A stretch of DNA of 64,000 nucleotides, from NCBI GenBank assembly GCA_029762595.1, contig JARVGJ010000001.1:124001-188000 (forward strand), in the 5' to 3' direction. Shown one piece after another: positions 17,921-27,187 of this stretch (positions within the stretch are counted from its first letter, which is position 1; the number at the start of each line of letters is the position of its first letter). The notes below the pieces were generated by a model. That model had not been told where the DNA came from. It did no database searches and worked only from the letters and a program-made list of their open reading frames with translations. The DNA comes from Methanolobus sp. GTDB lineage: Archaea > Halobacteriota > Methanosarcinia > Methanosarcinales > Methanosarcinaceae. The translations under genes were made by a program, and so were the position numbers.

Positions 17921-18811
17921 ATGGAAGAACAGGAAAGAGATGAGGAAGATAGATACGGACAAAGGAGAGATAAAAAGAGGATCTCCTGGCTAAAAGTATT
18001 CACAGGCGGTTTACTCCTATACATATTCGGAGTTATCGCGCTTGCTGCAACACGTAACACCAACATTTTTCCCACTGTCGTGATACTTGGAAACTTTCTT
18101 GTGCCTGTGACCTATGTGGCTTTCTTTTATCAGAGAAGACATTTAAGCAAGCTCGACATGCCAACAACTGCCTGGGCCTTTTTATATGGAGGATTGCTGG
18201 GTGTGCTGGCTGCTGCTACCCTGGAGCCCATATTCCTTTCACAACATAAACTTCTCTACTCTTTAGAAGTTGGCCTGATAGAAGAATTTGCCAAGATTCT
18301 GGGAGTACTGGTGATAGCAAAACGCTGCCGCCATGATTCACCAATGGATGGCCTCATCCTTGGTGCGGCATCGGGGATGGGATTTGCAGCACTTGAAAGT
18401 ACCGGTTATGCTTTTACTGCCTTCCTTGCAAGCGGAGGAAGCCTCTCCCAGACGGTCCTCATCACACTGGTAAGAGGAGTTATCGCACCCATTGGACACG
18501 GCACGTGGACAGCCATCCTTGTAAGTGTCATGTTCAGGGAAAGCGGACCCCGGATATTCAAAATCAACCACAAGGTCATCGGTGCATATCTGACAGTTTC
18601 GATACTGCACGGACTGTGGAATGGACTTCCGGAAGTGCTGTCCATATTCCCCCTGCCCCTTGTAAACGTTTTCATTGGACAGGTTTTCGTAGCAGCAGTA
18701 GGTTTTTTCCTGCTGTGGAGAAGATACGACGAAGCTAAGAGACTTCAGATAGAAAGACAGGAGCGGGGCATACCCGAAACTGCATGCTGGAGTGAAAGAT
18801 ATGAAAGATGA
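17921..18811 (+). CDS. PrsW-family intramembrane metalloprotease
   Basis: A 296-aa membrane protein with the motifs of the PrsW/CPBP-related protease group: EEFAK (about residue 119), a GMGFAALEST segment (about 148), RGVIAPIGHGTW (about 187) and HGLWNG near residue 230. These Glu and His residues are the predicted zinc-binding and catalytic residues. Hydrophobic segments surround each motif. Bacterial PrsW cleaves anti-sigma factors; archaea lack sigma factors, so the substrate here is unknown. The start of the next gene overlaps its end by 11-20 bp. Confidence 0.85.
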   Translation: MEEQERDEEDRYGQRRDKKRISWLKVFTGGLLLYIFGVIALAATRNTNIFPTVVILGNFLVPVTYVAFFYQRRHLSKLDMPTTAWAFLYGGLLGVLAAATLEPIFLSQHKLLYSLEVGLIEEFAKILGVLVIAKRCRHDSPMDGLILGAASGMGFAALESTGYAFTAFLASGGSLSQTVLITLVRGVIAPIGHGTWTAILVSVMFRESGPRIFKINHKVIGAYLTVSILHGLWNGLPEVLSIFPLPLVNVFIGQVFVAAVGFFLLWRRYDEAKRLQIERQERGIPETACWSERYER

Positions 18812-19406
18812 AAGAATTGAATGGGATATTGACGTTTCGATTTTGACAAACAGGTTCATCCTGAAAGAACTGCTAAAGGTCCTTGGTATCGCTGCCTTTA
18901 TCGCAGCAGGTATCATGATTTTGATAATACTTCCATCCATCCTTAGCGGGAACTTTTATTCCAACAGCAGCAACATAGGGGACATGAAGTACGCCCTGAT
19001 GCTCATAGGGATGTTGTTCTTTTTCACCACACTGTTCATATTCGCATACTATGGGAACCGATACCTGCTTTCCTACAACATGGATGAGAAGGGCATAAAG
19101 ACCATCAGCAGGGAAGATCAACGGCTCAAGAACAGCAAACTGAATTTTTTGATCGTACTGACAGGACTTCTTGCAAGGAACCCTGCGGCAACGGGTGCAG
19201 GGTTTCTTGCTGCTTCACGCCAGGACCAGGACATGAAATGGAAAAAGATAACAAAAGCTGTGTTCTATCCTAAATACAGCACCATCACCCTGCATGCAGG
19301 GTACCTGGAAAAGAATATAGTTTTCTGCACAAAGGAAAACTACAACCAGATATCCGCTTTCATCAGACCGATGTGCGCAGACTCCTGTCAGATCAGAGAT
19401 AAATGA
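18792..19406 (+). CDS. Membrane protein of unknown function, coupled to the PrsW gene
   Basis: A 204-aa protein with two hydrophobic segments (about residues 27-48 and 67-88) and a soluble C-terminal half that contains a third weak segment (about 118-140, rich in Ala and Gly). The C-terminal part resembles a PH-like beta domain but I cannot assign it. It overlaps the protease gene by 20 bp (or 11 bp if the ATG at 18801 is used), so it is likely co-translated and may be a substrate or partner of the protease. Confidence 0.65.
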   Translation: MKDMKDERIEWDIDVSILTNRFILKELLKVLGIAAFIAAGIMILIILPSILSGNFYSNSSNIGDMKYALMLIGMLFFFTTLFIFAYYGNRYLLSYNMDEKGIKTISREDQRLKNSKLNFLIVLTGLLARNPAATGAGFLAASRQDQDMKWKKITKAVFYPKYSTITLHAGYLEKNIVFCTKENYNQISAFIRPMCADSCQIRDK

Positions 19407-19433
19407 CGGAAAAGAAAAAGGAAAAAAGAAGAT

Positions 19434-20234
19434 TTATTCAAATCCCGGACCTGCCAGGCATTCTTCCAGCAGGGAGAACTTATCGACTATACCAAGCAGC
19501 TGCTTATTGTCGGTAACACATATACGCCCTACGTCATAGGAAAGCAGGGTCTCGATTGCTTTGGATATTGTCGTATTGGGGCTAATTGAATACAGAGGCG
19601 TTGACATTATCTTCTCAACTTTTGGGGAATCACCTGATGCACTGTCATGTGCTTCACTTGCACGGTTGCCGGGTCGGGCAAATCCTGCCCTCATGATGTC
19701 ACTGCGAGTGACAATTCCCATGACCTCTTTTTCATGGGAGATGACAGGTATTCCGGTATAATCCCACTCCAGCATGTTTCCCCAGACCTTGGCGACACTA
19801 TCATCAGGATACACGGTCCTCACTTTTGTGTTCATTATCTCACTTACAGTCTTTTGCGTGAGTTTCATGAGTCTGACATGCCTCAGGAGGGTTGTATCAT
19901 TCAGTACACCTGCAAGGGACCTGTCAGTGGAAGATTTCACCACCGGTGAGAAGTGTTGTCTTGCATCAAGAAGTGATCTCGTTGCTTCCCTGATTTCCAT
20001 ATCCGGGGTTAGCAACGGAAACTCACGTGCATATCCACTTACCGTCACTTCAGATCTGTTAGACTGAAGCCTAAGGATGTCCTGATCATCCAGCATACCG
20101 ACCACACGTCCGTTACCGTCCATTACAGGCAGACTGTGAAGGTGCTTATCCCGCATTACCTGTCTGGCTTGTGTCATCAGATCCGTCTCATTGACACATA
20201 CCGGATCTTTATTCATTATATCCCCAACTATCAT
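19434..20234 (-). CDS. Four-CBS-domain protein
   Basis: A 266-aa protein composed of two Bateman modules. CBS units start at about residues 1, 65, 135 and 205, with typical endings such as VVGMLDDQDILRL and VMGIVTRSDIMRA. CBS pairs bind adenosine nucleotides or S-adenosyl compounds and sense energy state. No attached enzyme domain is present. I chose ATG 20234 because AAGGAGTG lies just upstream; the open frame extends 31 codons further without such a site. Genes of this type often sit alone, as here. Confidence 0.85.
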   Translation of the reverse strand: MIVGDIMNKDPVCVNETDLMTQARQVMRDKHLHSLPVMDGNGRVVGMLDDQDILRLQSNRSEVTVSGYAREFPLLTPDMEIREATRSLLDARQHFSPVVKSSTDRSLAGVLNDTTLLRHVRLMKLTQKTVSEIMNTKVRTVYPDDSVAKVWGNMLEWDYTGIPVISHEKEVMGIVTRSDIMRAGFARPGNRASEAHDSASGDSPKVEKIMSTPLYSISPNTTISKAIETLLSYDVGRICVTDNKQLLGIVDKFSLLEECLAGPGFE

Positions 20235-20549
20235 TCTTTCACTCCTTCTTGCTCCTAAGAGGAGCCTTGTAAAAATTCGGTCCTGTATCTCTCCCCCAAT
20301 GGAGAGCACAGGATACTCCATACACATTCAATTAACATGTTATATTACGCATCAATAGTATTTGTAAATCCCGGCAGTTGTATATGGACAAAGAGGACAT
20401 GCTAACAGCAGGTTATCAGCGGGCTTCAGCAGATTATCCATAGGTGACACACAGGATACCTGCATATCTGCAAACAATATGCAAACAATCTTTAAGCAAT
20501 CCGCAGGCTGTCCACAAACTATTAACTAAAGTAAGACAGAACCAGAACC

Positions 20550-20930
20550 ATGATCAATTCCTTTGTTATGATCCTTATCCTTGTGCTGCTCCTTGCAGGA
20601 CTTGTAATGTCCTTTTTCGCTTTCAGGCTGAAGAGAGAGGAATACAGGGCAACCGGAAAATATCCAAGGGGCCATTATATGGGACATGGACTTCTCATTG
20701 GGATAGCTATCGCCATACCCATAGCTATTGCACTGGAGAACATATTCCTGGGTTACCTTGTTGGCCTTGTTATCGGAACCTTTCTGGGGTCACACCTTGA
20801 AAAGAAACATGAGCATGAATTAAGGCCTCTCACACAGAAGGAGAGGGACCTTAGGAAAAAGACAATTATCATATTCGCAATACTGTTCGCACTGGGAATG
20901 GTCATGTTTGCTGCTCTTGTGCTCTTTTAA
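20550..20930 (+). CDS. Small membrane protein, 126 aa
   Basis: Three hydrophobic segments (about residues 3-25, 48-80, and 105-125) are joined by charged loops. The family is not recognised. The upstream 220 bases contain no other gene. The ATG follows a weak AGAACCAGAACC region without a strong ribosome site. Function unknown. Confidence 0.55.
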   Translation: MINSFVMILILVLLLAGLVMSFFAFRLKREEYRATGKYPRGHYMGHGLLIGIAIAIPIAIALENIFLGYLVGLVIGTFLGSHLEKKHEHELRPLTQKERDLRKKTIIIFAILFALGMVMFAALVLF

Positions 20931-21032
20931 GTATAGCTTGCAACTGAGGAAGGATTGATGGGATCCTGGCCCTGATGAGCGTTCATTGGAACATCATCTT
21001 CGTTGGAACAGCCATCTTCACCAATTTAAATA

Positions 21033-21545
21033 TCACTCCTGAATGGACCTGTATTCCCCGGCAAGCCGGACATATTCCGCCGCATTCTCCCGTATATGGG
21101 CGATGTCCTCATCTGTCAGCTCCCGCTGCACCTTTGCAGGCACACCGACTACAAGGCTTCCTGCCGGTATCTTCTTGCCCGGCGGCACAAGTGCGTTGGC
21201 ACCTATGATGCAGTTCTGCCCTATCTCGACACCATCAAGCACCGTAGCGTTCATCCCGATGAGCACGTTGTCAGCTATCCTGCAGCCATGGAGCACAGCG
21301 GCATGCCCAACTGTGACATCGTCCCCTATCTCAACATTGTGCGGCTCATCCGCATGGATAACAACGTTGTCCTGTATGCTTGTCCTCTTCCCTATACATA
21401 TACTACTGCTGTCCCCACGAATGACAGCATTGAACCAGACGCTGGAATGCTCTTTGATAGTTACATTACCGATAACGTTTGCAGAACTTGCTATAAATGC
21501 CGTGGATGAGACTGATGGCCTTACTGATCTGAATTCAATTATCAT
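21033..21545 (-). CDS. Gamma-carbonic anhydrase-like left-handed beta-helix protein
   Basis: A 170-aa hexapeptide-repeat protein of the CamH/YrdA group. Metal-ligand-type His residues are visible in VIHADEPH and VGHAAVLHGC, with the Arg, Asp and Gln positions in VIRGDSS and SIQDNVV, so it may hydrate CO2. Related proteins lack activity or are acetyltransferases, hence the cautious name. The ATG at 21545 (MIIEFRS) is preferred; the frame extends 15 codons upstream with no typical N-terminus. It has no close operon partner. Confidence 0.85.
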   Translation of the reverse strand: MIIEFRSVRPSVSSTAFIASSANVIGNVTIKEHSSVWFNAVIRGDSSSICIGKRTSIQDNVVIHADEPHNVEIGDDVTVGHAAVLHGCRIADNVLIGMNATVLDGVEIGQNCIIGANALVPPGKKIPAGSLVVGVPAKVQRELTDEDIAHIRENAAEYVRLAGEYRSIQE

Positions 21546-21653
21546 GTGGATCACCTTTGAAGAAGTAAAGAAAATATGAATTAATATCAAAGTTACGATT
21601 TAAATTACGATTAAAGTTATGATTCAAGCTATAGTTCCAGTTATGATCTAAAG

Positions 21654-21785
21654 TCAGCTTTTGTCCTTTGAACCTTCGAGTGTGGCCTTCTTTTCATCCT
21701 TACTTCCATAAGGCTCACCAAGATCGAGCACCAGATGGTTGCACCTGCCACTTTTCTGACCGCACACTTTACAATATCTGGGCAT
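21654..21785 (-). CDS. 43-aa zinc-ribbon-like small protein
   Basis: A short protein beginning MPRYCKVCGQKSGRCNH with a Cys-x2-Cys ... Cys-x-His pattern that could hold one metal ion, then a polar Lys/Glu-rich tail. The start at 21785 is supported by a good ribosome site GGTGAG 5 nt upstream. It lies 44 bp downstream of tRNA-Gly on the same strand. The reading frame can be read upstream through the tRNA, but that part is not coding. Function unknown. Confidence 0.6.
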   Translation of the reverse strand: MPRYCKVCGQKSGRCNHLVLDLGEPYGSKDEKKATLEGSKDKS

Positions 21786-21829
21786 AAAGCTCACCTTTAA
21801 TGATACTGGTTTTGTTCTCAAGATTTCAA

Positions 21830-21901
21830 TGCGGCTGCCGGGATTCGAACCCGGGTTCATGGCTTGGGAAGCCACGGTCATAGCCACTAAACCACAGCCG
21901 C
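21830..21901 (-). tRNA. tRNA-Gly (anticodon CCC)
   Basis: A 72-nt cloverleaf on the minus strand. The acceptor arms GCGGCTG/CAGCCGC pair fully, the anticodon stem GTGGC/GCCAT encloses loop TTCCCAA (anticodon CCC), and the T arm is CCGGG-TTCGAAT-CCCGG. Discriminator A; the 3' CCA is not encoded. A TATA-like GTATAACATAC lies upstream near 21915-21930. Confidence 0.95.
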
Positions 21902-22321
21902 ATATTAAAAAATCGCAGTATGTTATACTACGTTTTAGATTATAGATTTTGTGGTGAGCAGGGTTTATTCATGGTATTTCGTGTATCATATACGGGTTGT
22001 CCAACTGCAGAGCTCTATCAGGATACGCTTTGATAATCCTTTTTTGCTGCTCAGTTAACACTTGTAACTATGAATCTGAATCTCTACTGTACTGCAGGCA
22101 GGTCCAGGGCAGGAATTGTAGATTTGTCGGAGGTGGAATGCGACAATAATTGCGAGTGAGGAAAAGGTCTGAACGTTTCTGTTTAACAGGCTAAAGTTCT
22201 ATCTGCAGCCGGCTACTGTACAAAAAAGCGTTCAAAACCGTGGTTTCAATATGCTGCAGATCAAATATTAGCAGATCGGATCCAATAAGACCCCTGTTAT
22301 ATTACTCCTGAGACATCCGTT
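21902..22321. other. Gene-poor stretch upstream of tRNA-Gly
   Basis: About 420 bases without a supported gene. A 29-codon plus-strand frame from ATG 22070 to 22159 encodes a Cys-containing peptide but has no clear ribosome site. No repeat or stable long hairpin was noticed. Confidence 0.4.
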
Positions 22322-22444
22322 CTACGACATTCCTGCCATGCAACCGCACAGCGGGCAATAATAGATAATGTTACCACCACTAAGTTTTTTCTGTTCCAAT
22401 GAATATCCGCAATTTGTGCAGGAATCCTTTTCTCCGGTTTTCAT
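22322..22444 (-). CDS. 40-aa zinc-ribbon small protein
   Basis: A 40-residue frame beginning MKTGEKDSCTNCGYSLEQ and ending in YYCPLCGCMAG. It has two Cys-x2-Cys knuckles about 20 residues apart, the classic zinc-ribbon spacing. A GGAGATGAG ribosome-site-like sequence lies 5-14 nt upstream of the ATG at 22444. Small single-ribbon proteins are common in archaea and often act as nucleic-acid or protein-binding factors. It stands alone in a 1.1-kb gene-poor region. Confidence 0.6.
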   Translation of the reverse strand: MKTGEKDSCTNCGYSLEQKKLSGGNIIYYCPLCGCMAGMS

Positions 22445-23070
22445 TTGTTCTCATCTCCATGTAATTATAAATTGTAGAAGGATGGTGACATATGTCCCAA
22501 TAGCATCATCCTTCCTCATATTAAGGCCTTCCACAGGCATTATAGTAAATCCACTCCCTGGATTGGGGACCGATACCGGTCTTTTTTGTACCTTGTTTGA
22601 AAAACCCCGATTTCAATCTGCAAGGTCGTTAAGTGGAATTTCAATCTACAGCATCATCATAAGCTTCTAAAGATATATAAGTAATTCATTAAAAAAATAT
22701 CCTGGTTTGCTAATATTACAATGTCGTTGCAATTACAAGTTCTGCCATAATTAGTTTAATCAATATTTTGCAAGGTATGTAAAGTCATGTGATACTTGTA
22801 ACCTTAGCTTTTTCAGAGGAATTTAACACGGATCCCCTGCATTATTAATGTAATCACACTGACAAGATGTGCATATCTAAGAAAGGATCGAACGGTGAAG
22901 TCAGGTTGATCTATTGATGTAGTTGCAATCCATAATAACATTTGAGAGTCGTGGATCAAAACCCACATGTAATTTACTCTTTTAAATGAAACAAATACAG
23001 GAGTGAATGGTGGGACCTTCCCCACAGCATAAGCAAGTACGAAAATGTGCTGAAAATAAAAAAAGGAGAG
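22445..23070. other. AT-rich gene-poor stretch
   Basis: About 630 bases. A plus-strand frame from ATG 22482 to 22670 (62 codons) and a minus-strand frame at 22813-23025 (70 codons) are open, but neither has a family resemblance or a good ribosome site. Two copies of ATTTCAATCT about 28 bases apart (near 22610-22645) do not form an array. Confidence 0.4.
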
Positions 23071-23466
23071 TTATTTTTTTACAAGGAATCTGACGAATTC
23101 CGGGCTCAGTCTTGTCTCACGTATCATTTTTTCTTCGACCTCCTCATCTGAAAGTCCATCCTGTTTGTACTCTGCGATACGGTCATATACGCTTTGAGAT
23201 ACCTCTGAGTATTCGTTTATGTCCTTTCTGTGTCCCCACACGTCCCCTTCAAGTAGTTCGATCCCCTGCATCTCAAGGAAGATCTTTGCAGATTTTGATA
23301 TGGTCCTTTTGTAGGAGCTTGGTATGTGCAAAGCTTTCACTGTCGGGCATTTTTGAACAAGTGCAAAGATATCCGTGTTTGAAGGCCTGAATGCCAGGTG
23401 TATGATTTGTTCATTTGGGCCAAGTGTCTCAATCTCATTTTTTGAACTTACTACTCTTATTTTCAT
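23071..23466 (-). CDS. DUF1699-like archaeal protein
   Basis: A 131-aa soluble alpha/beta protein beginning MKIRVVSSKNEIETL, with an LHIPSSYKRTISKSAK segment in the middle and a charged helical C-terminus. The size and pattern fit the methanogen family DUF1699, whose function is unknown. The ATG at 23466 has a good AAGGTGAT ribosome site 5 nt upstream, and a TATA-like CTATAAATATT lies about 20 bp before it. It is not in an operon. Confidence 0.65.
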   Translation of the reverse strand: MKIRVVSSKNEIETLGPNEQIIHLAFRPSNTDIFALVQKCPTVKALHIPSSYKRTISKSAKIFLEMQGIELLEGDVWGHRKDINEYSEVSQSVYDRIAEYKQDGLSDEEVEEKMIRETRLSPEFVRFLVKK

Positions 23467-23987
23467 TTATATCACCTTACAATATTTATAGGGTCGCAGG
23501 TAATTTATCATGATGTGCGGAATATATTTAAACATATTGTATATACAATATTACGCAGAAAATATGAGCAAAATACAGTAGAATAGAGACATGCATAATG
23601 GAAAATCGTAATAGTAGCACCAATGTAGAATTATGTAATATATAAATGGACATATAAAGAGGTCAGTATTTGATTACACATATGCCAAAGTGTTTTATAG
23701 ATTAACAGTGTTAATATGAATTAGATGAGGTGTGCGCCCTTATTTTACCACCAACCCCCCACCCAATCTCTAGCACACCTCTTACCAGGGGTACATTTTG
23801 ACCTTTCCAGATACATGGGTTTGTAAATGCATTCTTTATAGAATAGTAAAACCAAAGTGTTTTCTTTAAAATTAAGTAAAAAAACGTTACTCACATATTT
23901 AAGCATGGTTAAATTGTAGTTCCTAAGGAAAAAATCAGCGTAACTATCCTGAACTATCGCACAGCGTTTGAATAATTAAAAAAGATA
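23467..23987. other. AT-rich intergenic region holding an RNA candidate
   Basis: About 520 bases, strongly AT-rich except for the hairpin at 23727-23781. No protein frame is supported. TATA-like sequences occur near 23637-23660 and 23690-23697. Confidence 0.45.
23727..23781 (+). ncRNA. Candidate small RNA hairpin with C-rich loop
   Basis: Perfect 9-bp inverted repeat GAGGTGTGC (23727-23735) and GCACACCTC (23773-23781) around a 37-nt loop that contains CCACCAACCCCCCACCC. A TTTTATAG element near 23690-23697 would place a plus-strand start close to the hairpin. The C-rich loop could pair with G-rich ribosome-binding sites. The strand is uncertain. Confidence 0.3.
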
Positions 23988-24890
23988 TCAGCTTTTTTCT
24001 ATTCTCAGTTCATCCAGCATCATTGCTGTTATCCGGTGCCTTATCTGTTCGCGGCAGTCATAAGTTGACCTGTAATAGACGGTTATCTTGATGCCGTCCT
24101 TATCAGAACCCATAAAAAAGCCTATATCAACATCAATGCCGCTCCATACCTTCTCTTTAAGGGCTTCGACACGTGCGGTAAAATCAGCCGGGATCTCGTC
24201 CAGGTCAAAATACATGTCAAACTCACTCCTGAACTTACCCCTCCCGTAGTTTCTGATGGGTTTTTCAAGGAAGACCTTATTCGGGACCTTTAAATAATCC
24301 TCATATGTTTCAGGGGTAGGGTCGACCACTACATAGAACATACCTATATGTTTTACAAGGCCCTCGGAATTACCATCTTCCCCCACCTTTATGTAATCAC
24401 CTATCTTGAAGGGTTTCTTGGTAAGCAGGATGAACCAGATGAAATACGAAAGTATCACATCCCTTATGGCAAAGGCAAAACCTGTGGCCATCAGACCAAG
24501 GAAGATGGCTATGTTCTGCTTTGTGATGCCAAGCTGCCAGAAAACAACCAGTGTCGCAATGAGATAGATGAGGGCAAGGTACATCTTACTCATAAGTATG
24601 CGCTCCTCAACGTGCCCTATACCCTCAAAATAATTAAGTATACGATTCACTGTGAGTTTGGCAAAAAGAGTTGCAAGTGCATAAGAGATAAAAATGGTGA
24701 CCAGGGCACCAAGGGTACCCGTAATAACAAGAGGCACATCTATTATCCCCCTCTCATCGGCAACGATTATGAGAAGCGCAATGGCTATCATGAATACAAA
24801 GAACAGGAATGCACGGTTCAGTAACTTGTGCACCAGCTTTGACCTTACATTTATAAGGCTGTTAGATGAAGTCCTTTTATCCATACCCAT
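23988..24890 (-). CDS. MscS-family mechanosensitive channel, second paralogue
   Basis: A 300-aa channel with hydrophobic helices at about residues 25-45, 52-78, 100-120 and 125-155. The MscS junction FILLTKKPFKIGDYIKVG lies at about residues 152-169, followed by the beta domain and a C-terminal alpha/beta domain. It is quite different in sequence from the copy at 16.9 kb, so it is not a recent duplication. ATG 24890 has AGGGAACTT just upstream. It is monocistronic. Confidence 0.85.
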   Translation of the reverse strand: MGMDKRTSSNSLINVRSKLVHKLLNRAFLFFVFMIAIALLIIVADERGIIDVPLVITGTLGALVTIFISYALATLFAKLTVNRILNYFEGIGHVEERILMSKMYLALIYLIATLVVFWQLGITKQNIAIFLGLMATGFAFAIRDVILSYFIWFILLTKKPFKIGDYIKVGEDGNSEGLVKHIGMFYVVVDPTPETYEDYLKVPNKVFLEKPIRNYGRGKFRSEFDMYFDLDEIPADFTARVEALKEKVWSGIDVDIGFFMGSDKDGIKITVYYRSTYDCREQIRHRITAMMLDELRIEKS

Positions 24891-25169
24891 AAGTTCCCTA
24901 TGATTTTTGGTATTAACGATTTAGTGATTTTCTTAATAAGAGGGTCTATGTATATCACCTTATTCATCTTAATGAGCTGGTTCATTTGCCCTATGCTGCA
25001 ATTATGTAAAATATGAACGTGAACTGAGATAAACACCCGGTATATGAATAAGGGACAAAGGCACTTAAGGTGGGCCTTTATAAGAATCAAGAACAATAGA
25101 CAAGAATAAGGAATATGAATAGGAGTAAGGAATAAACAGAAAATAGTCAGGCAGAAACCCTTAAAGGGT

Positions 25170-26381
<1,212 letters not shown>

Positions 26382-26519
26382 TTAAAAATGTTCGTTGTAA
26401 AATTATCAATATAGTTTTAATTCTTACGGTTGCCATAGAATAATGAACCATAGCATGAAGCATAGCTGAAAAAAAGGCCGTCTAAATGAAAAGTGAAAAG
26501 TAAAAATGAAAAACAAATA

Positions 26520-26779
26520 GCTCTGTAGAAATCCAGATCGTCAACAAGTTTTAAGTCATAACCGCAGATGAAACACAGATGAACACATTTATATTTTCCA
26601 TTATCTGCGTTACCTGCTAAACACATTTTTAGCAGTCACTCAACTCCATAGGAGGTGGGCGCATCCGTGTTCATCTGTGGTTCTTTCCTTTAATATTAGC
26701 CACAGATAAACGCAGATGGACACAGATAGCGTTTATTCACATCCGTGATTTATAGTAACGTAGAGGATTTCTACAGAGC
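26520..26779. mobile_element. 260-bp MITE-like element
   Basis: Perfect 15-bp terminal inverted repeats, GCTCTGTAGAAATCC (26520-26534) and GGATTTCTACAGAGC (26765-26779), are flanked at both ends by the same 10-bp sequence AAAACAAATA (26510-26519 and 26780-26789), which looks like a target duplication. The inside has no gene. It holds a hairpin CTGCTAAA/TTTAGCAG near 26613-26634 and several direct and inverted copies of an ACACAGATGAACAC-type motif (near 26573-26586, 26667-26682 and 26700-26728). No transposase of a parent element is in the window. Confidence 0.7.
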
Positions 26780-26855
26780 AAAACAAATAACAGATAAAAC
26801 AAATCAAAACAAATAGAAGGCACCAATTGGTGCAACTTCATAGCTTCAGAATAAC

Positions 26856-27134
26856 TTAGATATCAATCGCTGTCTTAAAAACCGACAGAAACTCATCACA
26901 CTGGGTAACAAGGCTGCCCGCAGCATCCCTCACAACATCAATAGGGTCTGCACCATCTGTTTTCACAAAAAGTATAGGATCGCTTATCGACACGTGTTTC
27001 ATGTCATATGTTGCAATCTGAACCCTTTTGTCATCAAGGAGCGCTGACTTGAGCATATTGAGGAGAGTGTGGTTCTCCCCCAGTATCTCAAGGTGCATCT
27101 CATCAGCGTTTTTATCAATGATCTTTAATTCCAT
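26856..27134 (-). CDS. rpoL: DNA-directed RNA polymerase subunit L (Rpb11-like)
   Basis: A 92-aa subunit that dimerises with RpoD to nucleate assembly of archaeal RNA polymerase. The N-terminal ELKIIDKNADEMHLEILGEN and the following HTLLNMLKSALL helix are typical of the alpha-like family. It is the last gene of the operon hpt-dph2-METTL5-csl4-rpoL, an arrangement common in euryarchaea. The spacing to csl4 is 53 bp. Confidence 0.92.
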   Translation of the reverse strand: MELKIIDKNADEMHLEILGENHTLLNMLKSALLDDKRVQIATYDMKHVSISDPILFVKTDGADPIDVVRDAAGSLVTQCDEFLSVFKTAIDI

Positions 27135-27187
27135 CTTAATCTCACCTAACGATAATTCATATAATAATCAGACAATCACAATATTCA

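Noticed and set aside
22605-22650. Two ATTTCAATCT motifs, like the end of CRISPR repeats
   Set aside because: They lie only about 28 bases apart, are 10 bases long, and no third copy with regular spacing exists.
22482-22670. Open frame of 62 codons on the plus strand
   Set aside because: No ribosome site, no resemblance to a family, low-complexity hydrophobic/serine composition; most likely chance in an AT-rich region.
22813-23025. Open frame of 70 codons on the minus strand
   Set aside because: No supported start, unusual composition, no partner gene; probably spurious.
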